Part shown: piece after piece, positions 1 to 8,722 of the stretch
How positions within the stretch are numbered: position 1 is the stretch's first letter
Layout of the letters: every line of letters starts with the position of its first letter
From: Clostridiaceae bacterium
GTDB taxonomy: Bacteria > Bacillota > Clostridia > Saccharofermentanales > DTU023
Assembly (NCBI GenBank): GCA_012518845.1
Contig: JAAYRJ010000194.1
Location: forward strand, 1 to 37,431
Length of the DNA stretch: 37,431 bases
Direction: 5' to 3'
Notes under the pieces: generated by a model
Database searches by the model: none
Told to the model about the DNA's origin: nothing
What the model saw: the letters and a program-made list of their open reading frames with translations, nothing else
Position numbers and translations under genes: made by a program

Positions 1-817
1 GAAGAATCAAATTCATTCTGGCTAGATTGTAAGTTGAAGTATTCTTTTCTTGGCCATAATAATACAAATTTCTTTTACTTCGTTTATTCAATTTATTTCC
101 AACGGTCAATAGTAACGAACCTGATCCAACTGTGGGGTCATATATGGAAGAAATATCATGATTTTCAGTAATGATTTGAGCCATTACTTCAGACACTTGT
201 CTAGGAGTATAGAACTCTCCGGCTTTTTTTCCTGACTCCATCGCAAACATCCCAATCAGATACTCATATGCATCACCGAGAATATCGCTCTCTTGTAATC
301 TCACCATGTCAAGATCTGCAAAAAGCAAAATCAGACTTGTGATATTTTTTGATCGTTCATTTAAATTACTACCTAAAGCTGTATCCGAAAGATCCAAAGA
401 GGAGGTAGAAAATAGTCCTGAAAATTCTTTTGAATTAGCTTTTGATTCCATGGTTCTTTCAAAGTTACTAAAAGAATCTGTAACTTTTTGTACTTCGAAA
501 TTTCCAGAATTAATATCTCGAAGCCAACTGTGATATAAGTACTCAGGTTCTACTACATAACCGATATTTTGCAAAATAAGCTCAAGGATACCATCTCCTG
601 TTTCTATATATATTTCTTCATATTGCTCTAAAACTTCTTCATACGCGATGTCTTCTTGACCTAAAAGATGTTTAACTTCGTTAAGAGTTTTATCACTTAA
701 GAATTTATAAAACATTAAACCTAGCATGTAATCCTTGTAACGACTAGCGTCCATTGAACCGCGAAGTGTTTCAGCACCATTCCATAGCCTTCTCTTAACA
801 TCATCAGATGTAATCAT
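1..817 (-). CDS. hsdM: Type I restriction-modification methyltransferase subunit HsdM, N-terminal part (runs off the left edge)
   Basis: The minus strand is open from an ATG at 817 to the window edge, so the ORF track omits it. The start follows an AGGTGA ribosome binding site. The first ~150 residues (MITSDDVKRRLWNGAETLRG, then YKDYMLGLMFYKFLSD) match the helical N-terminal domain of HsdM. The adenine N6-methyltransferase domain begins near residue 190: it has AGEFYTPRQVSEVM and the SAM-binding loop DPTVGSGSLL, followed by YYYGQE. HsdM methylates adenine as part of the HsdMS/HsdRMS complex. The NPPY catalytic motif would lie outside the window, as would hsdS and hsdR. A TATAAT box at 868-873 on the minus strand is a plausible -10. 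The family call is secure; whether the gene is intact cannot be seen. Confidence 0.92.
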   Translation of the reverse strand, partial: MITSDDVKRRLWNGAETLRGSMDASRYKDYMLGLMFYKFLSDKTLNEVKHLLGQEDIAYEEVLEQYEEIYIETGDGILELILQNIGYVVEPEYLYHSWLRDINSGNFEVQKVTDSFSNFERTMESKANSKEFSGLFSTSSLDLSDTALGSNLNERSKNITSLILLFADLDMVRLQESDILGDAYEYLIGMFAMESGKKAGEFYTPRQVSEVMAQIITENHDISSIYDPTVGSGSLLLTVGNKLNKRSKRNLYYYGQEKNTSTYNLARMNLIL

Positions 818-1013
818 TTGTCACCTCTAAAAGATAAAATTATATAAAATTATTTTTCGTAATATTAATTATAGCTTATCGAGAAAAGATTTTGATAAGA
901 ATTCAAAAACATAATAGATTAAGAGATCAATTATCAACCGCCTTTAAAAAAATCCAAAACAAGATGAATATAGATAGTACTATTTTATCAGTGCCTCTAG
1001 CTCAACTATCTGT

Positions 1014-1505
1014 TTAATCTGCTAATAAATTGATAAGTCTACAGAACTCATCAAAATTGGAGGGATAAGCATTTGAACCATCAAAGTGGATTGTTGGTTG
1101 TTCATTAGAAAAATATAAATCTAAGCTCCAGCGAGTACCATCTAGAACAGAAAGATTGTCATAGCGTGATTTCCATTCACCTAGGTGCAAATTTTGAAGT
1201 TTTCGGATGAAGTTATCTCTAGTTTCTTTGTTTACAATAATCTCATCTTCAACATATTTAATTTGATACAGATCCTCTTTTTTGACTGTCATCTTATCTG
1301 CATAAAATGTAATAGTTATAATGGTGTTTTCCTCGAAATAATCACCTGTAGAAAAAACTAATTTTTTGATGAAGTAAAGGTCTTCGTTGAACTTTACAAC
1401 TGCTTGCTTTATGTCGGATTGACTATCAGTTTCGTTAGTCTTGGCTGCTGATTTATTATTAATTTCTGAGTTTATCTTGGCAGAATTTTTAGCTTTATAG
1501 TTCAT
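1014..1505 (-). CDS. Uncharacterised 163-aa protein
   Basis: I do not recognise this gene. The N-terminal ~35 residues are polar, rich in Asn, Lys and Ser, and probably disordered. The rest looks like a compact alpha/beta domain, with two conserved-looking patches: LGEWKSRYDN and DGTRWSLDLYFSN, followed by DGSNAYPSNFDEF near the end. There is no signal peptide and no membrane segment. The start ATG is preceded by an AAAGGACC-like ribosome binding site. It stands alone between hsdM and the fatty acid operon, both of which read the same way, with a 196-bp gap to hsdM. Proteins with a W...Y...DG..W.l.f..G.NayP pattern occur in Bacillota, but I cannot attach a function. Confidence 0.65.
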   Translation of the reverse strand: MNYKAKNSAKINSEINNKSAAKTNETDSQSDIKQAVVKFNEDLYFIKKLVFSTGDYFEENTIITITFYADKMTVKKEDLYQIKYVEDEIIVNKETRDNFIRKLQNLHLGEWKSRYDNLSVLDGTRWSLDLYFSNEQPTIHFDGSNAYPSNFDEFCRLINLLAD

Positions 1506-1584
1506 AGAAGGTCCTTTGAAATAATTTATTATGACAATTATAACAAATTAATTTATACCGTACTTTTCTTAATTTCCCAAACCA

Positions 1585-1628
1585 AAAAAGGCATGCAGCT
1601 CACCAATGTTTGGTCTGCATACCCTTTG
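1585..1628 (-). terminator. Rho-independent terminator of the fatty acid operon
   Basis: Read on the minus strand, GGGTATGCAG pairs with CTGCATGCC, enclosing an inner ACCAA-aca-TTGGT hairpin. The stem is followed directly by TTTTTT. It begins about 25 bp after the fabZ stop and closes the acc-fab operon. Confidence 0.8.
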
Positions 1629-1653
1629 TTATTGCTTGTTTGATTTTTTGTTT

Positions 1654-2097
1654 TTATTGATTTTTATCTATGAGGGCAAAGGTTAGTTCTGCTTGACTGA
1701 CTTTTTGACCGTCTCTTTTTATTTCGGCTTTGGCAAAACCTAAACCTAGTTTTTGACCTGTAAATTCTGTTTTGATTGTGAGGCTATCGCCTGGTGATAC
1801 TGGTCTTGTAAATTTTGCATTTTTGACACCTGCAAAAACAGCAAGTTTATCTTGATTTTCTTCTTGAGCCATAAATGCAACAGCTCCAACTTGAGCCATC
1901 ATCTCTAATTGTAAAACCCCTGGCAAAATTGGTTGACCAGGAAAGTGCCCATCGAAATACCATTCGTTGCGACTTATTTGTTTAATACCTACTGCATATT
2001 CGCTAATTTCTCCCTCAATTATTTTATCTATTAAAAGAAAAGGATATCTATGAGGGATGATTTTTTCTATTTCATGACTTGCTAATTTTAATGACAT
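1654..2097 (-). CDS. fabZ: (3R)-hydroxyacyl-ACP dehydratase FabZ
   Basis: This enzyme dehydrates 3-hydroxyacyl-ACP to trans-2-enoyl-ACP in type II fatty acid elongation. The 147-aa length is normal for a hot-dog-fold FabZ. The catalytic His lies in GHFPGQPILPG, and the Glu in GVLQLEMMAQ; the N-terminal IPHRYPFLLID is typical of the family. AGGAG sits just upstream of the ATG. It is the last gene of the acc-fab operon and is followed by a strong terminator. No second FabZ/FabA/FabN and no FabM isomerase gene is nearby. Sequence alone therefore cannot exclude that this protein also isomerises the double bond, as FabN does in enterococci. Confidence 0.95.
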   Translation of the reverse strand: MSLKLASHEIEKIIPHRYPFLLIDKIIEGEISEYAVGIKQISRNEWYFDGHFPGQPILPGVLQLEMMAQVGAVAFMAQEENQDKLAVFAGVKNAKFTRPVSPGDSLTIKTEFTGQKLGLGFAKAEIKRDGQKVSQAELTFALIDKNQ

Positions 2098-2150
2098 TTC
2101 CTGCTCCTATTATCTTGTAATCATGTTCTTCACTTGCTTTTCATTTCAAA

Positions 2151-3389
2151 TTATTCTTGATATTGTGCAAAGGCTACTGTTGCGTTATGACCTCCAAAAC
2201 CTAACGAGTTACTAAGCGCTAGCTTAACTTGACTAGCAATTCCTTCGTTAGGTACATAATCTAAATCACATTCTGGATCAGGTTTTTGTAGTCCTGCAGT
2301 TGGGTGAATAAATTGATCACGGATTGTTAGAACTGTCATCGCAGCTTCGACACCACCACTCGCACCAAGTCCATGACCTAACATTGATTTAGTAGAAGAT
2401 ATTTTTATATCGTAAGCATGATCTCCGAGGACGTCTTTGATGACTTCGGTTTCAATTTTATCGTTGAGTGGAGTTGAGGTTCCATGGGCATTAATGTAAT
2501 CAACGTCTTCTGGTTTTTTACCTGAAAATTCAAGACATTCTCGCATTGCTCTTTTTGCTTGGGTTCCTTCTGGATCTGGGGCTGTCATATGGTAGCCATC
2601 ACAGGTTGACTGATAGCCAACAATTTCGGCAATAATATTAGCACCACGTGCCTTTGCATGTTCTAATGACTCTAAAACTAATACTCCACTTCCCTCGCCA
2701 GTAACAAATCCATCTCGTTCTTGATCGAAAGGAATTGAGGCACGTTTTGGATCTTCTGAAGTTGAAAGGGCTCTTAGTGCAGCAAAACCTCCAACACCAA
2801 GTTGATTAATTGTACTCTCTGCACCACCAGCTATTGCTAGATCGGAATAGCCGTGTAAGATGTTGCGATAGGCAATCCCAATCGCATCAGTTCCACCTGC
2901 ACAGGCTGTGATTGGAGCAAAAGCTTGACCATGTAAATCCATTTCCATCGCTACGGATGCAGCTGGCATATTGCCTATGCTCATAGGAATAAAGTAAGGC
3001 GATATTCTATTAAAACCTTTTTGTAAACCAGTAGTTTGGGTATCTTGTAAGGTGTTAAGTCCACCTATTCCTGTAGAAAGAATAATATCAAAACGATTAG
3101 AATCAAATTGTGATTGTTCTAATTCTGCCATATTATATGCTTCACGCGCTGCAATTACACCATATTGAGTAAGTGCGTCCATGCGGCGCGCATCACGTTT
3201 AGTAAAATGATCTTCGGGATCATAATTTTTTATTTCAGCTGCAACTTTAGCTCTAATATTTGGATCATCAAATTTGGTTATTTTATCAATTCCTACTTTA
3301 CCAGCTCTTACATTCGCCCATGTTTCTTCTACGGTATGACCAAGTGCAGTAAAAAGACCAATTCCTGTTATTACAATTCTTTTTTTCAT
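2151..3389 (-). CDS. fabF: 3-oxoacyl-ACP synthase II FabF
   Basis: FabF is the condensing enzyme that extends acyl-ACP with malonyl-ACP. The Cys-His-His triad is visible: Cys in ITACAGGTDA, His in NAHGTSTPLND, His in KSMLGHGLGASGG. The ORF track begins at 3428, but the start at 3389 (MKKRIVITGIG) is preferred. It has AAGGAAA about 5 bp upstream and gives the usual ~412-aa length, while the upstream extension MQKQQDISFKEIK is not part of the family. The gene lies between fabG (46-bp gap) and fabZ. An acpP gene is often found next to fabF but is absent here. Confidence 0.95.
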   Translation of the reverse strand: MKKRIVITGIGLFTALGHTVEETWANVRAGKVGIDKITKFDDPNIRAKVAAEIKNYDPEDHFTKRDARRMDALTQYGVIAAREAYNMAELEQSQFDSNRFDIILSTGIGGLNTLQDTQTTGLQKGFNRISPYFIPMSIGNMPAASVAMEMDLHGQAFAPITACAGGTDAIGIAYRNILHGYSDLAIAGGAESTINQLGVGGFAALRALSTSEDPKRASIPFDQERDGFVTGEGSGVLVLESLEHAKARGANIIAEIVGYQSTCDGYHMTAPDPEGTQAKRAMRECLEFSGKKPEDVDYINAHGTSTPLNDKIETEVIKDVLGDHAYDIKISSTKSMLGHGLGASGGVEAAMTVLTIRDQFIHPTAGLQKPDPECDLDYVPNEGIASQVKLALSNSLGFGGHNATVAFAQYQE

Positions 3390-3435
3390 TTTTATTTCCT
3401 TAAACGAGATATCTTGTTGTTTTTGCATCGTGAAA

Positions 3436-4173
3436 TTACATATTCATGCCACCATCAACAGAGAAACTTTGTCCTGTTATATAGTCTGCATCTGAACTTG
3501 CAAGAAATTTTGCCATTTTAGCAATATCAGATGGTTGACCAAATTCGCCCATTGGAATTTGTGCTCTAATTTTTTCCGTAATTTTTTCTGGGATTTGGTC
3601 AGTCATTTTTGTTTCGATAAATCCAGGAGCTATACAATTAACTGTGATATTTCTTGTCGCTAATTCTTTTGCTACCGTTTTACTCATAGCAAAAACTGCA
3701 GCCTTTGAGGCAGCATAATTAGTTTGACCAAAGTTGCCGTGTAAACCTACAACACTGATGATATTGATAATTTTACCAAATCGTTGACTCATCATTATCT
3801 TTGCTGCTTCTCGCATGAGAACAAAAACTGCTTTTTGATTAACTTGGATGACCTTGTCATACATTTCATCTGTCATCCTAACGAGCAATGCATCTTCAGT
3901 CACTCCAGCATTATTCACTAGGATATCTAAACGATCTGATTTTTCTTTTACAGTAGCAATGAGACCCGCCAACGCATCATCATCAGCCAAATCAGCTTGA
4001 ATAATTTCGCCTGAACCACCTGCCGCTTCAACTTTAGCTAAAGTCTCTTTGGCGCCATCAGCCGAACTACCATAATGTATATAAATATAGCGATCGTCTC
4101 TAGATAGTTCTTCGCAAATTGCTTGCCCAATGCCTGTTCCGCCACCCGTTACTAAAATAATTTGTTTTGTCAT
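3436..4173 (-). CDS. fabG: 3-oxoacyl-ACP reductase FabG
   Basis: This NADPH-dependent short-chain dehydrogenase reduces 3-oxoacyl-ACP. At 245 aa it has the normal length. Visible elements are the cofactor loop VTGGGTGIGQAI (residues ~8-19), NNAGVTEDALLVRM, the catalytic Ser in INIISVVG, and the Tyr-Lys pair in YAASKAAV. It ends with TGQSFSVDGGMNM, the usual FabG tail. A GGGAGT ribosome binding site precedes the ATG, and fabD ends only 4 bp upstream, so the two are probably translationally coupled. Position and length favour the fatty acid enzyme over other SDRs. Confidence 0.95.
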   Translation of the reverse strand: MTKQIILVTGGGTGIGQAICEELSRDDRYIYIHYGSSADGAKETLAKVEAAGGSGEIIQADLADDDALAGLIATVKEKSDRLDILVNNAGVTEDALLVRMTDEMYDKVIQVNQKAVFVLMREAAKIMMSQRFGKIINIISVVGLHGNFGQTNYAASKAAVFAMSKTVAKELATRNITVNCIAPGFIETKMTDQIPEKITEKIRAQIPMGEFGQPSDIAKMAKFLASSDADYITGQSFSVDGGMNM

Positions 4174-4177
4174 TTTT

Positions 4178-5164
4178 TTACTCCCTAAAATTTTTTTCTG
4201 TCAAAAACTCTTGAACTGCTTTTGCAGAGTCTAATTTAACATGTTTTATTTTTCTTAGTTCTTTATGTATCAATGATGCTAAAACTGGCTTAGCTGAAAT
4301 CTCTACAACAAGATCAAATTCTTGTTCAAATGTTTTTTGCTGACATTGATAAAATTCAACAGGATTACACATCTGTTCAGCCATTACTTTTGATAATGTT
4401 TGTTTACCAGTTCCAGTCATATCTTCTTCTTGCTCATAAAGATCAGCTAAAGAAGTCGCACTGCGATTTAAGAATATAGATTTTCTAACTGGAATGTAAG
4501 CAGATTTGCTGTCTAGAACATTTCTAAACTGTTCAGCTTCTTTGGTAAAAATTGGTGTGTGGAAAGCTCCTTCTACTTTTAAAGGAACAATTCGTCTTGA
4601 GCCAGCTTCCTTAAGTTTTGGTTCAAGTTCCTCAAGTTCTGTTTTTGCACCTGCCAGAACTATTTGACGATCTGTATTGATATTAGAAATCCAAACGTTT
4701 TCGAATTCAGATTCTGATTCAAGCACAGCCTCGACCTGACTAAAATCCAGTCCAATAATTGCTGACATACCGTCTTCTTTACCAGATGTCTGTCGCATTT
4801 TTAACTTCTCTGCCATAAGGCTGCCACGTTTAATCGCCAGATCTAGCATATCTATTGCTGACCAAACTCCAAGCGAAGCTAAAGCTGGAAACTCACCGAT
4901 GCTAGATCCTAAAGCGGCATCCGGTTCTAGACCATGTTGCTTTAAAATCTCAGTCATCGCAGCTCCAAAAAGCGCAATTCCTGGCTGGGTGTATTTTGTT
5001 AAATTAATATCTTCTGATTCACTTTCCAGAACATCCATCAAATCTGGAATTTGCTCAGCCACATAGTCAAACAAGTATTGTGTTTCAGGAAAAGATTTTA
5101 TTAGATCTAAACCCATACCAGGCAACTGACTGCCTTGCCCACCAAATAAAAAGAGTGTTTTCAT
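4178..5164 (-). CDS. fabD: Malonyl-CoA:ACP transacylase FabD
   Basis: FabD transfers malonyl from CoA to acyl carrier protein, supplying the extender unit. It starts MKTLFLFGGQGSQ, with the family's GQGSQ oxyanion motif. The nucleophile Ser is in GSSIGEFPAL, where most homologues have GHSLGE: the residue before the Ser is Ser rather than His. The catalytic His is in GAFHTP. At 328 aa it is slightly longer than the usual ~310, owing to an acidic insert around LADLYEQEEDMTG. Its ATG overlaps the fabK stop by 4 bp, which indicates coupling. Confidence 0.93.
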   Translation of the reverse strand: MKTLFLFGGQGSQLPGMGLDLIKSFPETQYLFDYVAEQIPDLMDVLESESEDINLTKYTQPGIALFGAAMTEILKQHGLEPDAALGSSIGEFPALASLGVWSAIDMLDLAIKRGSLMAEKLKMRQTSGKEDGMSAIIGLDFSQVEAVLESESEFENVWISNINTDRQIVLAGAKTELEELEPKLKEAGSRRIVPLKVEGAFHTPIFTKEAEQFRNVLDSKSAYIPVRKSIFLNRSATSLADLYEQEEDMTGTGKQTLSKVMAEQMCNPVEFYQCQQKTFEQEFDLVVEISAKPVLASLIHKELRKIKHVKLDSAKAVQEFLTEKNFRE

Positions 5165-6105
5165 GCTAAAACATCCTCTGCTTTTATTTTTTGATATAGA
5201 TCCTCAGCTTCCTTGAATAGTTCTGCTAGGATATCGTCAAGTGGTTTTATCTCATCAATTAAAGCTGCGGTTAAGCCCATCATGAAGCAACCATCTTTTT
5301 TATCACCATCAAATACTGCTTTTTTCAAAGCTCCATTCATGATTTTTTCGTATTCTTCGGTAGGTGCATTCTTTCTTTCCAAAGATACATACTTACGAGC
5401 TAAAGGATTTTTCATAATCCTTGTAGGTAAACCGCCACCAGCACGTCCAACTACGGTAATGTGAGAATCCCTTGCTTTAATTACTTGTTCACGATATCCG
5501 TCATGAATCGGACATTCTTCAGCCGCTAAGAGTAAAGTTCCTAATTGAAAACCGTCTACTCCTAATACTCGTCCAGCTAGAATATGTTCACCTTTTGAAA
5601 TACCGCCTGCGCCAATAACTGGAATATCTAAGTTACGTGCAAGTAAGGGCCAGAGCACCATCGATGTATTTTCTCCAATATGTCCTCCTGCTTCTTGACC
5701 TTCTGCCACAACGGCATCTACTCCCATGGATTCCATTCTTTGAGCTTGGACTAGCGAAGCTACAACTGGAATAACTCTAACTCCATTAGCCTGCCATTCT
5801 TTTATATATTTACCTGGATTACCAGCCCCAGTTGTAACGACTGGAACTTCTTCTTCGATTATTACTTGAGCCACTTCATCTGAATAAGGATTCATGAGCA
5901 TTAGATTTACTCCAAAAGTTTTATCCGTCAAAGTTTTAGCTTTTCTAATTTCTGCTCTAACTTGGTCTGCTGTCCAGGCACCAGATCCAACCATTCCAAG
6001 TCCTCCACTATTACTAACAGCCGCTGCAAATTCTGCAGTTGAAATATTTGCCATTCCACCAGAGATAATTGGATATTTAAGTTCAAATTCTTGATTTAAC
6101 CACAT
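5161..6105 (-). CDS. fabK: Enoyl-ACP reductase FabK (FMN-dependent)
   Basis: FabK does the last reduction of the elongation cycle, using FMN and NAD(P)H, in place of FabI. The 314-aa TIM-barrel protein starts ELKYPIISGGMANIS and has the phosphate/FMN-binding patterns VAEGQEAGGHIGE, PVIGAGGISKG and GVDGFQLGT, typical of the nitronate monooxygenase/FabK family. Its place between fabH and fabD supports FabK rather than a nitronate monooxygenase. AAAGGAAA precedes the ATG, which lies 23 bp inside the fabH 3' end. FabK-only bacteria are expected to be insensitive to triclosan; no fabI is in the window. Confidence 0.93.
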   Translation of the reverse strand: MWLNQEFELKYPIISGGMANISTAEFAAAVSNSGGLGMVGSGAWTADQVRAEIRKAKTLTDKTFGVNLMLMNPYSDEVAQVIIEEEVPVVTTGAGNPGKYIKEWQANGVRVIPVVASLVQAQRMESMGVDAVVAEGQEAGGHIGENTSMVLWPLLARNLDIPVIGAGGISKGEHILAGRVLGVDGFQLGTLLLAAEECPIHDGYREQVIKARDSHITVVGRAGGGLPTRIMKNPLARKYVSLERKNAPTEEYEKIMNGALKKAVFDGDKKDGCFMMGLTAALIDEIKPLDDILAELFKEAEDLYQKIKAEDVLA

Positions 6106-7039
6106 TGTTATTGTTTCCTTTCAGTAATACAGAGCCAATACTAAATCCTGCGCCAAAGCCAGAGATTAGAATATTATTAGCTTTTTCTAATAGACCTTCT
6201 GTCCAAAGTTGATCAATCAAAATCGGCACACTTGCAGCAGATGTATTACCTACTTCTGCAAAACGTACCGGAAAACGCTCTTGGTCTAAGCCAAGATGAC
6301 GACCAACACTTGTTATTATACGTTCATTTGCTTGATGTAGTAAAAATAAATCTATTTCCTCTATGTCTATTCCAGCTTTTTTTGTAAGATCTTCAATGCT
6401 GTTTGGCAAATTCTTGACAGCATATTTAAAGACATCTGCACCATCCATATGTACTTTTCCATTATCTTCCCTACGATACAATACTTCTGAATTGGTTATC
6501 GTTTGGCTAGAATAATAAGCTTCTACCTCATCTGAATATTCCCAGATTGTAGCCCCAGCTCCATCACCAAATAAAATACAAGTACTACGATCTGTATAAT
6601 CAACATAGGAAGAAAGTTTCTCACTACCAATAATTAAAGCTAGTTCGCCTTCTCGCAAAAAACGAATCACTGTAGATAGGGAATAAACAAAACCAGCACA
6701 GCCTGCACTAAGATCAAAAGCTAGTATATCTTCAGGTAAACCAAGTGGTTCAACTATCATTGAAGATACGTGAGGTACAACTCGAAGATTGCTTGAAGTT
6801 GCAACAATTAAAAGTTTAATCCGATTTTTATCTGCTTCCGAAATTTGAGTCAAACATTTCTTACCAGCTTCCAAAGCTAAGTCCCAAACTTCTTCTGAAT
6901 CGTCCGCAATTCTACGTGAAACAAGACCAGTCCGCTGACGAATCCATTCATCACTTGTCTCAACCATTTTTTCTAAGTCAAAATTGGTTAAGGTTTTTTC
7001 AGGTAAATAAGTTGCGGAGGCTATTAATTTAACTCCCAT
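6083..7039 (-). CDS. fabH: 3-oxoacyl-ACP synthase III FabH
   Basis: FabH starts fatty acid chains by condensing acyl-CoA with malonyl-ACP. The triad is present: Cys in DLSAGCAGFVYSL, His in LLHQANERI, Asn in VGNTSAASVP. The substrate-gate region SDEWIRQRTG is also present. The track begins at 7051 (MEKKMGVKL). I prefer the second ATG at 7039 because GGAG lies at an ideal 6-bp spacing before it, whereas the first ATG has GGAG only 2 bp away. The last residues, rich in Asn and Lys, overlap the fabK start. Confidence 0.93.
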   Translation of the reverse strand: MGVKLIASATYLPEKTLTNFDLEKMVETSDEWIRQRTGLVSRRIADDSEEVWDLALEAGKKCLTQISEADKNRIKLLIVATSSNLRVVPHVSSMIVEPLGLPEDILAFDLSAGCAGFVYSLSTVIRFLREGELALIIGSEKLSSYVDYTDRSTCILFGDGAGATIWEYSDEVEAYYSSQTITNSEVLYRREDNGKVHMDGADVFKYAVKNLPNSIEDLTKKAGIDIEEIDLFLLHQANERIITSVGRHLGLDQERFPVRFAEVGNTSAASVPILIDQLWTEGLLEKANNILISGFGAGFSIGSVLLKGNNNNVVKSRI

Positions 7040-7079
7040 TTTTTTCTCCATTTCTCCATCTAAAAAAGAAAATAAGTTC

Positions 7080-8720
7080 TTAGTTTGTTTTTCCTATCAG
7101 AATCTTACTAAATTCTTTGATTAAACATTCTTGTAAACCAGTCAGATCATCTTTAAAAATTTGATCACAAACTCCAAATTCGACCATATCAAAAGCAGTC
7201 AGTTTCATAACTTCCGCTGCTTCTTCAACTCGATCAACATCTTTCCAAAGAATTGTCGCAAAACCTTCTGGGGATAATATTGTATAAACTGCATTCTCTA
7301 ACATATAAACTCGATCAGCACACGCTAAAGCTAGTGCTCCACCACTTCCAGCTTCACCTGTTATCAAAGTAATAACTGGAGTAGAGAGTTGACTCATGAA
7401 ACGTAAGTTTTGAGCTATTGCCTCACCCTGACCACGATTTTCTGCTCCAATACCTGGATAAGCACCTGGGGTATCTATTACTGTGAGAATTGGTCTACCA
7501 AAAATTTCAGCTTGTTCCATCAATCTCTTTGCCTTACGATAACCTTCAGGGTGGGGCATGCCAAAATTGTTTTCAATTTGTCCTTGAAGACCATCACCTT
7601 TATCTGTGTAAATATATGTTATTGGCAGATTACCTAGATAAGCTAAACCACCTTTGATGGTTGGATCGTCTCCAAAATAACGATCACCTTTTAATTCAAA
7701 TAAATCATGACAAAGTGACTTTACTACTGCTGCTGGATAAATCCGCTCAGGATCTCTAGCAAGCTTGACTCGCTCAAATGCAGTCAAATCGTTCTTTTTA
7801 ATTTGTGGCAAATTAAGTTCTACTTTAGCTTGTTCTTCTAAATCGTTACGGCTGATTTTTTTATTATTATGAAATTTTAATAGTTGAAATAAACGTAATT
7901 TTAATTCTTTACGTTCAACTATTTCATCAATAAAACCTTTTTCTAAGAGATGTTCCGAACGTTGAAAGCCTTCTGGTAATTCTTCCTGGATTGTGTCTTT
8001 AATCACACGCGGACCAGCAAAACCAATTAGAGCTCTTGGTTCCGCTAAAATAATGTTGCCAAGTGATGCAAAACTTGCAGTGACTCCTCCAGTAGTTGGA
8101 TCTGTCATAACAGATATATAAAGTTGACCTGCTTTTTGAAATCTTCCAACCGCTGCCGAGACTTCTTTCATTTGCATCAAACTATGGATTGCCTCTTGCA
8201 TTCTGGCGCCACCACTTGCCGTAAAAATTATTACTGGCAGTTGTTTATTAGTCGCGTATTCGAATGCTGCAACAATCCGCTCACCCACGATTGTGCCCAT
8301 GGATCCCATTAAAAAGGAAGTATCCATGATTCCAACTACACAAGCTTGATCAAAAATTGAGCCTTCGACAAAAATAATAGCCTCATCCGAGTCGGAATTC
8401 TTTTTTGCTGCTAGCCATTTTTCTTCATACTCAGAATAATTAATTGGATTACGAAATTTAGCTGGAGCATCTATGCGTTTATAGCCTTCATCCATGATCA
8501 TCGCCAGACGATCAGCTGAACCTAATCTGACATGGTAACCACAATCAGGGCAACAAAAGAAAAAGTCTTCCCAAACTCGATTAGGAAACGAATGTCCACA
8601 GTCAGGGCAACCTGCAAACATATCTTCTGGGAAATCTTTCTTTTCTGCTGGCGCACGCATACGGGTTAATTTGTTAATCTTTTTTAGTTGTTCTCGCCTG
8701 AGATCAAATAAATTTTTCAT
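7080..8720 (-). CDS. accDA: Fused acetyl-CoA carboxylase carboxyltransferase, beta (AccD) plus alpha (AccA)
   Basis: One 546-aa ORF joins the two carboxyltransferase subunits that are separate in most bacteria. Residues ~1-280 are AccD, with the zinc ribbon Cys38-x2-Cys41...Cys57-x2-Cys60 and the crotonase-fold core FTASGGARMQEAIHSLMQM. Residues ~290-546 are AccA, with RIYPAAVVKSL, IDTPGAYPGIGAE and ITGEAGSGGALALACAD. The enzyme moves the carboxyl group from carboxybiotin to acetyl-CoA, forming malonyl-CoA. The linker around residues 275-300 is short and charged. No stop codon or frameshift separates the halves. It starts 2 bp after the accC stop, so it is translationally coupled. Confidence 0.94.
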   Translation of the reverse strand: MKNLFDLRREQLKKINKLTRMRAPAEKKDFPEDMFAGCPDCGHSFPNRVWEDFFFCCPDCGYHVRLGSADRLAMIMDEGYKRIDAPAKFRNPINYSEYEEKWLAAKKNSDSDEAIIFVEGSIFDQACVVGIMDTSFLMGSMGTIVGERIVAAFEYATNKQLPVIIFTASGGARMQEAIHSLMQMKEVSAAVGRFQKAGQLYISVMTDPTTGGVTASFASLGNIILAEPRALIGFAGPRVIKDTIQEELPEGFQRSEHLLEKGFIDEIVERKELKLRLFQLLKFHNNKKISRNDLEEQAKVELNLPQIKKNDLTAFERVKLARDPERIYPAAVVKSLCHDLFELKGDRYFGDDPTIKGGLAYLGNLPITYIYTDKGDGLQGQIENNFGMPHPEGYRKAKRLMEQAEIFGRPILTVIDTPGAYPGIGAENRGQGEAIAQNLRFMSQLSTPVITLITGEAGSGGALALACADRVYMLENAVYTILSPEGFATILWKDVDRVEEAAEVMKLTAFDMVEFGVCDQIFKDDLTGLQECLIKEFSKILIGKTN

Positions 8721-8722
8721 AA

